A stretch of DNA of 64,000 nt from Dokdonella_A sp014338185. Its GTDB lineage: Bacteria; Pseudomonadota; Gammaproteobacteria; Xanthomonadales; Rhodanobacteraceae. The position numbers were made by a program, and so were the translations under genes. The stretch lies in NCBI GenBank assembly GCA_030263295.1, contig SZOS01000005.1, positions 34,487-98,486 on the forward strand, written 5' to 3'. Each line of letters opens with the position of its first letter. Positions within the stretch are counted from its first letter, which is position 1. Below the pieces are notes generated by a model that was not told the origin of the DNA, made no database searches, and saw nothing but the letters and a program-made list of their open reading frames with translations. Positions 53,866 to 63,162 of the stretch are shown here, one piece after another.

Positions 53866-55008
53866 ATGCGGCACTTGCACACAACCTGGAACGCGGCCAA
53901 GTACTTGTTCGTACTGGCATGCCTGACGGCTGGCATCCTGCCCACGTGGCACGCGAACGCCGCCGGTCTCTGGCCCGAACCCGCGAACCTGCGCGTACGC
54001 GTGACCAACGCGGCCTCGGCACTGGCGCACGCTACCGATTCGGTCATGTTCGAGTTGGCGGGCACCGCTGCGCTCCACTGCGCGCCCGACGTGACCGGCG
54101 CCGCCGTCTCGGGTGCCAATGATGTCGAGATCCGCATGCACTGGCCCATCATCGGATGCAACCCGGCGCGGGCAACTGGATTCGCCGTCGCCGTGGACGT
54201 GGCTGCGGTGACGGGTGTCGCGCTGCCGCGCGGGCGCGTGTATCCCGTGAGCATACGCACTGCCGACGGCGACCTGCTGGCGTTTCGCCTGTTCGACACC
54301 ACGCCGATGCACCGCGGCATCCAGCCCGAGAGCGGCTTCTGGTGGCCCACGGCCAACGATGCGCTGGCAAGCCCGGTCAGCGTCGGCACTGGCGTGGGCA
54401 TCGAGGTGCAGGGGTCGCAACTGGCGGTCAACGTGTTCGGGTTCGACGACAGTGGCGCGGCGACGTGGTATTTCGGTACCGCGCAACAGATCGGCCGCGT
54501 CGCCACGGCGCAACTCGTGGGCCTGCAGCAAGGCGACCCACTGCTCGCGCCCATGGGCCGGCAGCCCCAGGCCCGTGCCGGCCTGCGCCTGGAACTGCTG
54601 TTCCTGTCGCCAACGATGGCGCGCGCCTGGCTCGTGTCCGACGTCGACGGGCGCGACCAGCTGGTGCGCGAGTTCATGCTGTCACGTCGCACCTTTGACC
54701 TGCGCGGCTCGTTCACCACGCAGCTGGCCGGGCGCTGGGTGCTGGTGTCCGACGGCGAGGCCGCGCCACGCCAATTCCAGTGGTGGGCGCAGGCCGGGCG
54801 TGGCGAAGGCCGCACGCAACTGGGTGGCAGTGACGGCAGTGTGCTCGAATGCCGGCTCGATCCCGCCACGGGTGCGGCAATGGCTTGCAGCCTGAGCGTG
54901 AACGGAGTGGTCGAGGCCGAGTTCGACCAGGTCGGCTTCGACCGCCTCGGCGGGCGCGGCAACGACGGCGCGGCGGTGCAGCTGCTGCGCGTGCCGCCGC
55001 CGCATTGA
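53866..55008 (+). CDS. Secreted protein of unknown function with a G-x-E-x-QG / TWY-type domain
   Basis: This 380-residue protein has a signal peptide (1-33, ending HANAA). The middle part (157-205) has the pattern GFWWPTAND, VGIEVQGSQLAVNVFGFDD and ATWYFG, similar to a domain that recurs in secreted proteins of this order (written from memory as WWNP, IE-x-QG, YD-x-x-G-x-x-TWY). Two cysteine pairs suggest oxidation in the periplasm or outside. No enzyme motif is seen. It has no ribosome site before the ATG, which fits leaderless expression. It is divergent from the isocitrate dehydrogenase gene. Confidence 0.75.
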   Translation: MRHLHTTWNAAKYLFVLACLTAGILPTWHANAAGLWPEPANLRVRVTNAASALAHATDSVMFELAGTAALHCAPDVTGAAVSGANDVEIRMHWPIIGCNPARATGFAVAVDVAAVTGVALPRGRVYPVSIRTADGDLLAFRLFDTTPMHRGIQPESGFWWPTANDALASPVSVGTGVGIEVQGSQLAVNVFGFDDSGAATWYFGTAQQIGRVATAQLVGLQQGDPLLAPMGRQPQARAGLRLELLFLSPTMARAWLVSDVDGRDQLVREFMLSRRTFDLRGSFTTQLAGRWVLVSDGEAAPRQFQWWAQAGRGEGRTQLGGSDGSVLECRLDPATGAAMACSLSVNGVVEAEFDQVGFDRLGGRGNDGAAVQLLRVPPPH

Positions 55009-55014
55009 ACCGCC

Positions 55015-55368
55015 TCAGCCCTGCCGCGCTGCCTTGAGTTCGTCGAGGAAGTCCACCGCGCGCCTCAAATGCGGGATCACGATCGAGCCGCCCACCACGA
55101 GGCCGACGCTGAACACCTCGAAGAACTCGTCCTCGTCCAGCCCGGCCTCGACGCACTGCGCCACGTGGTAGCTGATGCAGTCGTCACAACGCAGCACGAG
55201 CGAGGCGACCAGACCGAGCATCTCCTTGGTCCGCACATCGAGCGCGCCGGCCTTGTAGGTCTGGGTATCGAGCGCAAAAAAGCGCCGCACCACCTGGTTG
55301 TCGTGGCTCAGGATGCGCTGGTTCATGCGCTCGCGAAACGCCTCGAACTGGGTCGTACGGCCACTCAT
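55015..55368 (-). CDS. Carboxymuconolactone decarboxylase (AhpD-like) family protein
   Basis: This 117-residue helical protein has the AhpD-type active-site segment LRCDDCISYHV (Cys-x-x-Cys and His). The family includes alkylhydroperoxidases and the decarboxylase. The CxxC suggests a thiol-redox role. It overlaps the glutaredoxin gene in an ATGA, so the two may serve the same redox pathway. Confidence 0.88.
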   Translation of the reverse strand: MSGRTTQFEAFRERMNQRILSHDNQVVRRFFALDTQTYKAGALDVRTKEMLGLVASLVLRCDDCISYHVAQCVEAGLDEDEFFEVFSVGLVVGGSIVIPHLRRAVDFLDELKAARQG

Positions 55369-55628
55369 GGCACAGCTTCCAGCAAGCTCGCCAGGCGACC
55401 GTCGCGATCGGCCGCGAGCAGGTCGTCGTAGCCGCCGACGTGGACGCCGTTGACGAAGATCTGCGGCACCGTGCGCCGCCCGGCCGCGCGTGCCAGCATG
55501 TCGGCGCGCCTGGCCGGGTCCAGATCGACCCGGACCTCTTCGTAGGACAGACCCTTGCGTTCGAGGTGCTGCTTGGCGGCCACGCAGTACGGGCAACTCG
55601 CGGTGCTGAAGATTTCGATGTGCGGCAT
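55365..55628 (-). CDS. grxC: Glutaredoxin 3-type
   Basis: This 87-residue dithiol glutaredoxin has the active site CPYC (FSTASCPYCVAAKQHL) and the GSH-binding TVPQIFVNGVHVGGYDDL. It reduces disulfides or glutathionylated proteins in the cytoplasm. It is the first gene of a two-gene unit with the CMD-family gene and diverges from the M48 protease gene. Confidence 0.94.
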   Translation of the reverse strand: MPHIEIFSTASCPYCVAAKQHLERKGLSYEEVRVDLDPARRADMLARAAGRRTVPQIFVNGVHVGGYDDLLAADRDGRLASLLEAVP

Positions 55629-55792
55629 GGCGTCCACTCCCGGGCGGTGCAGCGTGCGGCCTCGCGCCGCGACTTGCAAGATGCGATGAATCGCCGCTGA
55701 CCATACGCCGCAACGGCCGCTGCGACGCGGGTGGCGGGTGGAACGGGTGCGCGCTAATGTGGTCGGACATACCCAACCACCTGTCCCGCCGC

Positions 55793-57519
55793 ATGTTCGC
55801 GCCTCGCCTCGCCATCGCCAGCGCCACCTGCCTGCTCGCATTCGCGGCCGGCCTGGGCGCGGCCGAGCGCAATGCGATCAAGCTGCCCGATATCGGCAGT
55901 TCGGCAGCGGCGTTGGCCACCCCGCAGGAACTGCGCGAATACGGCGCCGGCATGCTGCAGGAACTGCGCGCCTACGACCTCGTGCTCGACGATCCGCTGC
56001 TGAGCGACTACATCAGCTCGCTCGGCTACCGCCTCGTCGCCGCCAGCGAGCGTGCCGATTCGGGCTTCACGTTCTTCATCGTGCGCGACCAGCAGATCAA
56101 CGCCTTTGCGGCGCCCGGCGGTTATGTGGCGGTCAATGCCGGCCTCATGAACGCGATGGACAGCGAGGACGAGTTGGCCGGCGTGCTGGCCCACGAAATC
56201 TCCCACGTGCAGCAACAGCACATCCTGCGCGCGTTCGAGGACCAGCAGAAGATGTCGCTGCCGATCATGCTCGCGATGCTCGGCGTGATGATCGCGGCAG
56301 CCGGCCGCAACGATGACGCGGCCCCTGCCGCGCTGGTCGCCGGCCAGTCGATCATGATCCAGCGCCAGATCAACTTCACGCGCGGCGATGAGGCCGAAGC
56401 CGACCGTGTCGGCATCCAGCTGCTCGCGCGCGCGGGCTTTGATCCCAACGCCATGGCCGGCGCGTTCCAGCAGCTGCAGAAGGTCATGCGCGTCAATGGC
56501 ATCGACGTCCCCGAGTTCCTGCGCGACCACCCGCTCGACACCAAGCGCATCGCCGAGGCCAAGGCCCGCGCGAGCCAACTGGGTTGCCCGCAGCCGACGC
56601 CCGTGCGCAGCGCCGCGATCGCGCCCAGCGCCGGCCCACTCAACCTGAGTGTGGCCATGCCGGTCGCGGGTGAAGCCGCCACCGCTTCCGGCACCGGGAC
56701 CACCGCCAGCGAGGCCGACGCGGCCACGATGAGCGTCGCCGCACGCGGACAGGGCGAGGCCCTGCCCGAGGTCAGCGTGACCGCGTGTGCCACGCGGGGA
56801 CCCGCAGTGCAGCAGCAGTTCCTGCTCATGCGCGAGCGCAGTCGCGTGCTGTCGGCGCCGGTCACCAGCAAGGTGCGCGACTACTACGCACGCAACCTGC
56901 ATGACAACCCCGAGTTCGACACCGTCTACAACCGCTATGGCCATGCCCTCGCGCTGACCCTGACCCAACAGGCGCGCCAAGCGGTCGACGAATTGCGCCC
57001 ACTGGTTGCCGCCGATCCCGGGTCCGTGGTCCTGCAGCTCGCACTCGCCCAGGCGCTCAACCAGTCCGGTGCCGCAAGCCAGGGCATGGCGATCTACCGG
57101 CGCCTGCACGACCAGTTGCCGGGCAATCGCGCGATCACGCTGGCGTGGGCCGACGCACTGCTCGCTCGTGCCGACGCCGACAGCGCGCGCGACGCACTGC
57201 AGTTGCTGCGACCGCTGCTTGCGCGCAACGCGCAGGACGCCGAACTGCAGCGTGCGTTTGCGCGCGCCAACGAGCTGGCCGGTGACACCGTGCGTGCGGC
57301 CGAGGCCTTTGCCGAGGCGGCATGGCTGAGCGGGCATGCCGAGGACGCCTTGCGCCAGCTCAAGGCGCTGGCCAAGCGCGACCCTACTACGAGCGCAGCC
57401 GCGTGGAGGCGCGCATCACCCAGCTCACGCCACTGGTGCTGGCCAAGCGCAAGCGCGACATGCCCAACGAGCCCGACCCGACCGACGAGGACAAGCTGGC
57501 CTGTTGCGCGCCGCGCTGA
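55793..57519 (+). CDS. BepA-like M48 metalloprotease with TPR region; apparent 1-base frameshift
   Basis: This is a periplasmic zinc protease of the BepA/YfgC type, which assists outer-membrane protein assembly. It has a signal peptide (1-22), HEISH at 134-138, the third ligand in GDEAEADRVG, and a C-terminal TPR region from about 360. After residue 530 (KRDP) the frame fails: one base seems missing in the CCC at 57382-57384. In the next frame the protein continues YYERSRVEARITQL to a stop at 57519, giving about 575 residues. Without correction the frame runs into ppk. A start at 55757 is possible; 55793 begins the signal peptide. Either a sequencing error or a recent mutation. Confidence 0.8.
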
Positions 57520-57640
57520 GATGCGGCCGGCCCGTCGCCGGTGGCATGGATGCGCACGCGGCCGCGGCGTCGGTCGAGCCCAGGACCACCCGCCACGGAC
57601 ATCGCTGCGCGGGCGCTGGCGCCATGTCATGATCATCGCC

Positions 57641-59719
57641 ATGACCGACATCGCACCACCGGACCTGCGCGATCCCGCGCTGTACCTCAATCGCGAGCTG
57701 TGCCAGCTCGAGTTCAACTTCCGCGTGCTGGCGCAGGCGCTCGATCCGGCCGTGCCGCTGCTCGAGCGCATGCGCTACCTGTGCATCTCCTGCTCCAACC
57801 TCGATGAGTTCTTCGAAGTGCAGGTGGCGCTGCTGCGCGAGCACTCCAGTCTCGTGGAGATGCGCCCGGGCCCGGATGCGATGCCACCGGCCGAGGTGCT
57901 CGCGCGCATCCGCGAACGCACGCTTACGCTGGTGCAGGCGCAGTACGAGTTCTGGAACCACACGCTGCTGCCGGAACTCGCGCGCGAAGGCATCCGCTTC
58001 TCCAAGCGCGACGCCTGGACCGACAAGCAGCGCCGCTGGCTGCAAGGCTATTTCCGCAACGAGATCCTGCCGGTGCTGTCGCCGCTCGGGCTGGACCCCG
58101 CGCATCCGTTCCCGCGCATCCTCAACAAGAGCCTCAACATCGCCGTGGTGCTGCACGGCAAGGATGCGTTCGGCCACGAAAGCCACATGGCGCTGGTGCG
58201 TGCGCCGCGCTCGCTACCGCGCCTGATCCGCATGCCGGCCGAGGTGGCGCAGGCCAGCCATGACTTCGTGTTCCTGTCAAGCGTGCTGCACGAGTTCATG
58301 GACGAGTTGTTCCCGGGCATGCAGGTGCGTGGTTCGTACCAGTTCCGCGTGACTCGCAACAGCGAACTGGTGGTGGACGAGGAGGAAGTGCAGAACATCG
58401 CGGTGGCCCTGCGCGACGAGCTCAAGGGCCGTGGCTTCGCCCGCGCCGTGCGCCTGGAGGTGGCCGACAACTGCCCGCAGGCGATCACGGCCATGCTCAT
58501 GCAGAACTTCGATCTCGGCGAGGCCGACGTGTACCGCTGCGAGGGTCCGGTGAACGTCAATCGGGTCAACGCGACCTACGACCAGATCGACCGCCCCGAC
58601 CTCAAGTTCGCGCCGTTCCAGCCGCGCCTGCTGCCCGCGCTGGTCGACGAAAGCAACCTGTTCGATGCGATTCGCGAGCGCGACGTCCTGCTGCACCACC
58701 CGTTCGAGTCGTTCAGCACGGTGATCGAACTCGTGCGCCAGGCCAGCCTCGATCCCGACGTGCTTGCGATCAAGCAGACCCTGTACCGCGTCGGCAGCGA
58801 CTCGCCCTTGATCGACTCGCTGGTCGAGGCCGCGCGCCAGGGCAAGGACGTGTCGGTCGTGGTCGAGCTGCGCGCGCGCTTCGACGAGGAAGCCAACCTG
58901 CGGCTGGCCAACCGCCTGCAGGAAGCCGGGGTGCAGGTGATGTATGGCGTGGTCGGCGTCAAAACCCACGCCAAGATGCTGCTCATCGTGCGCCGCGAGC
59001 ATGGCGTGCTGCGCCGCTACGTGCACCTGTCGACCGGCAACTATCACCAGCAGACCGCGCGCACCTACACCGATCTCGGCCTGCTCAGCGCCGATCCCGA
59101 CATCGGCGAGGACACCCACCTGCTGTTCCTGCAGCTGTCAGGACTCGGGCCGGTCATCAAGCTCAAGCGACTGCTCCACTCGCCATTCACGCTGCACCAG
59201 GGCATGCTCGAGCGGATCGAGCGCGAGAGCGCCCACGCGCGTGCGGGCAAGCCGGCCCGCATCATCGCCAAGATGAACGCACTGACCGAGGCCCAGGTGA
59301 TCCAGGCGCTGTACCGCGCCTCGCGTGCGGGCGTGGAGATCGACCTCATCGTGCGGGGTGCCTGCGCCTTGCGCCCCGGCATCGAAGGGGTGTCCGACCG
59401 CATCCGCGTGCGCTCGATCATCGGCCGCTTCCTCGAACACAGCCGCGTGTACTGGTTCCAGAACGAGAATGCACCGGAACTGTTCTGCTCCAGTGCGGAC
59501 TGGATGGAGCGCAACCTGCTGTGGCGCATCGAGACCTGCTTCCCGATCCGCGACCCCGCGCTGGCGCGGCGCGTGTACGACGAGGCCTTGGCCAACTACC
59601 TCGCCGACAACACCCAGGCGTGGCTGCTGCGGACCGACGGCAGCTATGCGCGCGTCACACCCGGCGGCGTGCCGCGCCACGCTGCGCAGCAGAAGCTGCT
59701 CGACCGCCTCGCGCGCTGA
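57641..59719 (+). CDS. ppk: Polyphosphate kinase
   Basis: This 692-residue enzyme makes polyphosphate from ATP. Family blocks: YLNRELCQLEFNFRVL at the N terminus, the phosphorylated histidine H443 in VKTHAKMLL and H600 in FLEHSRVYWF, and CSSADWMERNL. An in-frame ATG four codons earlier (57629) is equally possible. It is followed by ppx, so synthesis and degradation are encoded together. The open frame upstream is an artefact of the frameshift in the preceding gene. Confidence 0.96.
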   Translation: MTDIAPPDLRDPALYLNRELCQLEFNFRVLAQALDPAVPLLERMRYLCISCSNLDEFFEVQVALLREHSSLVEMRPGPDAMPPAEVLARIRERTLTLVQAQYEFWNHTLLPELAREGIRFSKRDAWTDKQRRWLQGYFRNEILPVLSPLGLDPAHPFPRILNKSLNIAVVLHGKDAFGHESHMALVRAPRSLPRLIRMPAEVAQASHDFVFLSSVLHEFMDELFPGMQVRGSYQFRVTRNSELVVDEEEVQNIAVALRDELKGRGFARAVRLEVADNCPQAITAMLMQNFDLGEADVYRCEGPVNVNRVNATYDQIDRPDLKFAPFQPRLLPALVDESNLFDAIRERDVLLHHPFESFSTVIELVRQASLDPDVLAIKQTLYRVGSDSPLIDSLVEAARQGKDVSVVVELRARFDEEANLRLANRLQEAGVQVMYGVVGVKTHAKMLLIVRREHGVLRRYVHLSTGNYHQQTARTYTDLGLLSADPDIGEDTHLLFLQLSGLGPVIKLKRLLHSPFTLHQGMLERIERESAHARAGKPARIIAKMNALTEAQVIQALYRASRAGVEIDLIVRGACALRPGIEGVSDRIRVRSIIGRFLEHSRVYWFQNENAPELFCSSADWMERNLLWRIETCFPIRDPALARRVYDEALANYLADNTQAWLLRTDGSYARVTPGGVPRHAAQQKLLDRLAR

Positions 59720-59737
59720 GGCCTCGCGCGCCGCGCC

Positions 59738-59765
59738 GTGGTGGCAGCCACACAGGCGCCACCAC
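59738..59765 (+). terminator. Hairpin between ppk and ppx
   Basis: GTGGTGGC (59738-59745) and GCCACCAC (59758-59765) form a perfect 8-bp stem with a 12-base loop, 18 bases after the ppk stop. There is no T-tract, so it may be an RNA-stability element rather than a terminator. Confidence 0.4.
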
Positions 59766-59857
59766 AGGGGCGCAGCACGCGCGGAACGGGCTGGTCCACG
59801 CATGACGCGCTGCAGCAGGCGTGCGACAATCGCGGCCCATCGACGACAGGCGACAGC

Positions 59858-61387
59858 GTGGGCAACGCAACGGCGAGCGACATCCGCGACGGCGAACTGC
59901 TCGCGGCCATCGACATCGGCTCCAACAGCTTCCACCTGCTGGTGGCGCGCTACGAGCATGGTGGCCTGCGCATCATCGACCGCATGCGCGAAGGCATCCG
60001 GCTCGCGATGGGCCTGCGCGCCAACGGCGCTCTCGATCCTGCCTACCGCGAGCGCGCGCTGGCCTGCCTTGCCCGCTTCGGCCAGCGCCTGCGCGCCCTG
60101 CCCCACGAGCGCGTGCACGCGGTGGCGACCAACGCGGTGCGCCAGCTCGCCAACCCGCAGGCGTTCCTGCTGCCTGCGGAAACCGCGCTCGGCCACCCGA
60201 TCGACATCGTCAGCGGCCGTGAAGAAGCGCGCCTGATCTACCTCGGCGTGGCCCACGACCTGGCCGAATCGCGCCAGCGCCGCCTCGTGGTCGACATCGG
60301 TGGCGGCAGCACCGAGTTCATCATCGGCAAGGAATTCGATGCCCTGCGCACCGAGAGCGTGCAGGTTGGTTGCATCGCGAGCACCTTGCGCTTCTTTCCC
60401 GACGACAAGTACACACCCAAGCGCTGGCGCCAGGCACAGACCGACATCGCGGTCGAACTGCAGCAGTTTGCGCAAGACTACCGTGCGCTCGGCTGGGGCG
60501 AGGCGATCGGTTCATCGGGCACCGCCAAGGCCATTGCCAGCGTGGTGCAGGCCAACGGTTGGAGCGAACAGGGCATCAGCGCCAACGCGCTCGCGCACCT
60601 GCGCGAAGCGATCCTTGCCGCAGGCAGCCTCGACCGGCTGCAACTGGCGGGGCTGGCGGAGGACCGGGTGCCCATCCTGGCCGGCGGTGCGGCCATCCTC
60701 GAAGCGGTGTTCACCACCTTCGCGCTCGAGCACATGCAGGTGTGCGAAACCGCGATGCGCGAAGGGCTGCTGTACGACCTGGTCGGGCGTGCGCTCGACG
60801 GGGATCCGCGGGCGGGCAGCATCGCCACGCTCGCCTCGCGTTACGGCGTGGATCGCGCCCAGGCCGCGCGCGTGCACCACGCCGCGCTCGCCCTGTTCGA
60901 CCAGATCGCATCCGCGTGGCAGCTGGGCCATGCCGAACGCGACATGCTCGGCTGGGCCGCCGACATCCACGAGGTCGGCCTGGCCATCGCCCACAGCCTG
61001 CACCATGTGCACGGCGCCTACATCGTCGCGCACTCGGACCTCGCCGGCTTCACGCGCCAGGGCCAGCAGGCGCTGGCCGCCATCGTGCGCTCGCACCGGC
61101 GCAAGCCGGATCGCGCGGGCATCGAGGCCTTGCCCGCACGCCTGCGCCTGCCGGTGCGCAAGGTCACCGTGCTGCTGCGCCTGGCGGCCCTGCTCGAACG
61201 CGCGCGCACGCCCGAGCCGCTGCCACCGCTGCGCCTGTCCATCGACGAGCGCAACCTGCGCATCGACCTGCCCGAACGCTGGCTGCAGCAACATCCGCTC
61301 ACCCGCGCCGACCTCGAGCAGGAACGCGACCACATCAAGCAACTGGACTTCAAGCTGCAGGTGCGCGCGCTGGACGAGACGGCGTGA
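59858..61387 (+). CDS. ppx: Exopolyphosphatase
   Basis: This 509-residue ASKHA-fold enzyme releases phosphate from polyphosphate ends. Motifs: LLAAIDIGSNSFHLLVA at the N terminus, VVDIGGGSTEFIIG, and HHVHGAYIVAHSDLAGF with an HD-like C-terminal half. The start is GTG at 59858 (MGNATASDI), chosen because it gives the length of E. coli Ppx (513). An in-frame GTG at 59738 lies inside the hairpin after ppk and would add 40 unconserved residues. Confidence 0.93.
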   Translation: MGNATASDIRDGELLAAIDIGSNSFHLLVARYEHGGLRIIDRMREGIRLAMGLRANGALDPAYRERALACLARFGQRLRALPHERVHAVATNAVRQLANPQAFLLPAETALGHPIDIVSGREEARLIYLGVAHDLAESRQRRLVVDIGGGSTEFIIGKEFDALRTESVQVGCIASTLRFFPDDKYTPKRWRQAQTDIAVELQQFAQDYRALGWGEAIGSSGTAKAIASVVQANGWSEQGISANALAHLREAILAAGSLDRLQLAGLAEDRVPILAGGAAILEAVFTTFALEHMQVCETAMREGLLYDLVGRALDGDPRAGSIATLASRYGVDRAQAARVHHAALALFDQIASAWQLGHAERDMLGWAADIHEVGLAIAHSLHHVHGAYIVAHSDLAGFTRQGQQALAAIVRSHRRKPDRAGIEALPARLRLPVRKVTVLLRLAALLERARTPEPLPPLRLSIDERNLRIDLPERWLQQHPLTRADLEQERDHIKQLDFKLQVRALDETA

Positions 61388-61508
61388 CGGCCATCGCACC
61401 GGCCACCGGTCCGTAGCGTGGGCACATCCCCGTCGGTCCCGCGCCCAGGCCGTGGCCAGGCATGCGCTCCCGTGGCGCATGCGCAATGGATTTGGCGCAT
61501 CACGCGCG

Positions 61509-61535
61509 CTGACACAGGCGTCATGCGCTTATGAT
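61509..61535 (+). promoter_or_regulatory. Possible promoter of the cyclophilin gene
   Basis: CTGACA (61509-61514) and TATGAT (61530-61535) are separated by 15 bases, shorter than ideal, about 40 bases before the ATG. The rest of 61388-61575 holds nothing else I can identify. Confidence 0.4.
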
Positions 61536-61575
61536 TGGCGCTTTCCGCGTCGCTGCAATCCCGGAGAGTCCCCCC

Positions 61576-62268
61576 ATGATCAAGCGTTTCCTCATCGCCC
61601 TCGCCCTGGCCCTGCCCGTCGCTGCGCTCGCACAGGACGCGCCCGCGACCAAGGCGACCACGCCTGCAGCCAAGCCCGCAACACCCGCCGCCCAGCCCGC
61701 TGCCAGCCCGAAGACGGCCAAGCCGGCGGCTGCCGCCAAGCAGGCCACCGCCGAGCCCGCGCCTGCGGCCGCACCCAAGGTGCTCATGAAGACCAGCCTG
61801 GGCGACATCACGCTGGAGCTGTATCCGGACAAGGCGCCCAAGTCGGTCGAGAACTTCCTCGCCTACGTCAAGAGCGGGTTCTACAACGGCACGGTGTTCC
61901 ATCGCGTGATTGCCGGCTTCATGATCCAGGGCGGTGGTTTCACCGCGGACCTGCGCCAGAAGAAGACGCGCGCACCGATCGCGATCGAATCGCGCAACGG
62001 CCTCAGCAACCTGCGCGGCACGCTGGCGATGGCACGCACCGCCGACCCCAACTCGGCCACCGCGCAGTTCTTCATCAACACCGTCGACAACCCGCGCCTG
62101 GACTACGCCGGCGACGCCAATCCCGGCTATGCGGTGTTCGGCAAGGTCGTCGACGGCATGGACGTGGTCGACAAGATCCGCGCGGTGCCCACCGGCGCCA
62201 AGCCGCCCTTCGCGAGCGATGTGCCGCAGACGGCGGTGGTGATCGAGAAGGTGTCGGTGCTGCCCTGA
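61576..62268 (+). CDS. ppiA: Periplasmic peptidyl-prolyl isomerase, cyclophilin type
   Basis: This 230-residue exported cyclophilin has a signal peptide (1-20, AALA|QD), an Ala/Pro/Lys-rich linker (21-68) and a complete cyclophilin domain with FYNGTVFHRVIAGFMIQGG and TAQFFINT. The catalytic Arg and the FFIN block are present, unlike the degenerate FKBP-like protein at 33953-34603. The long linker could span peptidoglycan or tether the domain. GGAGA precedes the ATG. Confidence 0.93.
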   Translation: MIKRFLIALALALPVAALAQDAPATKATTPAAKPATPAAQPAASPKTAKPAAAAKQATAEPAPAAAPKVLMKTSLGDITLELYPDKAPKSVENFLAYVKSGFYNGTVFHRVIAGFMIQGGGFTADLRQKKTRAPIAIESRNGLSNLRGTLAMARTADPNSATAQFFINTVDNPRLDYAGDANPGYAVFGKVVDGMDVVDKIRAVPTGAKPPFASDVPQTAVVIEKVSVLP

Positions 62269-62443
62269 GCCACACAGGCGCGCATCCGCGAAGCGGGCGC
62301 GGCAGTGGGTCGCGCCCGGTCACGGCGGGTACGCGGGCCTGGGCCGCGCCATCGCATCACTCGCGGCCGGATACACAGCAGGCTTGACCGGCGGTGAAGC
62401 CGGTCGCTCGGTGGGCGCAGGCACGGTGTGGAGAAGCTGCCTC

Positions 62444-63130
62444 ATGACAACGCTGTTCATCTCCGACCTGCACCTGGACAGCAGCAGGCCGCACATCGTC
62501 GACCAGTTCCTCGCGTTCGTGCGCGAGGAGGCGAGCGATGCCGAGGCGCTGTACATCCTTGGCGATTTCTTCGAGGCCTGGATCGGCGACGATGCCGCAG
62601 GCGAGCTTGAAACCAGCGTCGCCGCAGCGCTCGCGGCCCTGCATGAACGCGGGGTGCCCGCGTTCTTCATGCATGGCAACCGCGACTTCCTGATCGGCGA
62701 TGCGTGGGCGCGCCGTGCCCGCCTCACGTTGCTGCCCGATCCCAGCGTGATCGAGATCGCCGGCGAACGCACGCTGCTCATGCACGGCGACACGCTGTGC
62801 ACCGACGATGCGGCCTACCAGGCGTTTCGCACGCGCACCCGCGAAGCGCAATGGCAACGTGCATTCCTCGCCCAGCCGCTGGCCGCACGCCAGGCCTTCG
62901 CGGCGCAGGCCCGCGCCGAGAGCCAGCGCCACACGCGCTCAGTGGGCGAAGTGATCACCGACGTCAATGCCGATGCCGTGCACGCCGCGATGCGCACCCA
63001 CGGCGTGCGCCGCCTCATCCACGGTCACACGCACCGCCCCGCACGCCATCATTTCCAACTCGACGGCGCCGCCGCCGAGCGCATCGTGCTCGGCGACTGG
63101 TACGAGCAAGCCAGCCGCTTGCGGTTGTGA
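62444..63130 (+). CDS. lpxH: UDP-2,3-diacylglucosamine hydrolase
   Basis: This 228-residue metallophosphatase removes UMP in lipid A synthesis to give lipid X. The metal motifs are FISDLHLD, LGDFFEAWIGDD, HGNRDFLIG, MHGD and GHTHRPARH. Start MTTLFISDLHL is standard. It follows the cyclophilin gene by 175 bases, the same ppi-lpxH neighbourhood as E. coli ppiB-lpxH. Confidence 0.95.
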   Translation: MTTLFISDLHLDSSRPHIVDQFLAFVREEASDAEALYILGDFFEAWIGDDAAGELETSVAAALAALHERGVPAFFMHGNRDFLIGDAWARRARLTLLPDPSVIEIAGERTLLMHGDTLCTDDAAYQAFRTRTREAQWQRAFLAQPLAARQAFAAQARAESQRHTRSVGEVITDVNADAVHAAMRTHGVRRLIHGHTHRPARHHFQLDGAAAERIVLGDWYEQASRLRL

Positions 63131-63140
63131 ACCAAACGGA

Positions 63141-63162
63141 AGCCAAGCGGGATCACTTGGCT
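63141..63162 (-). terminator. Inverted repeat around the stop codon of the last gene
   Basis: AGCCAAG (63141-63147) and CTTGGCT (63156-63162) form a 7-bp stem whose loop contains the stop codon of the gene at 63153-64000. It may terminate that transcript; the T-tract is weak. Confidence 0.35.

Noticed and set aside
55757..59719. A genuine 1,320-residue protease-polyphosphate kinase fusion protein
   Set aside because: The sequence between the two parts is a wrong-frame translation rich in Arg/Ser/Trp, and the true C terminus of the protease is found one frame over, so a frameshift explains it better.
59738..59857. Upstream GTG start for exopolyphosphatase
   Set aside because: It lies inside the hairpin after ppk and adds 40 residues with no family counterpart; the GTG at 59858 gives the normal length.
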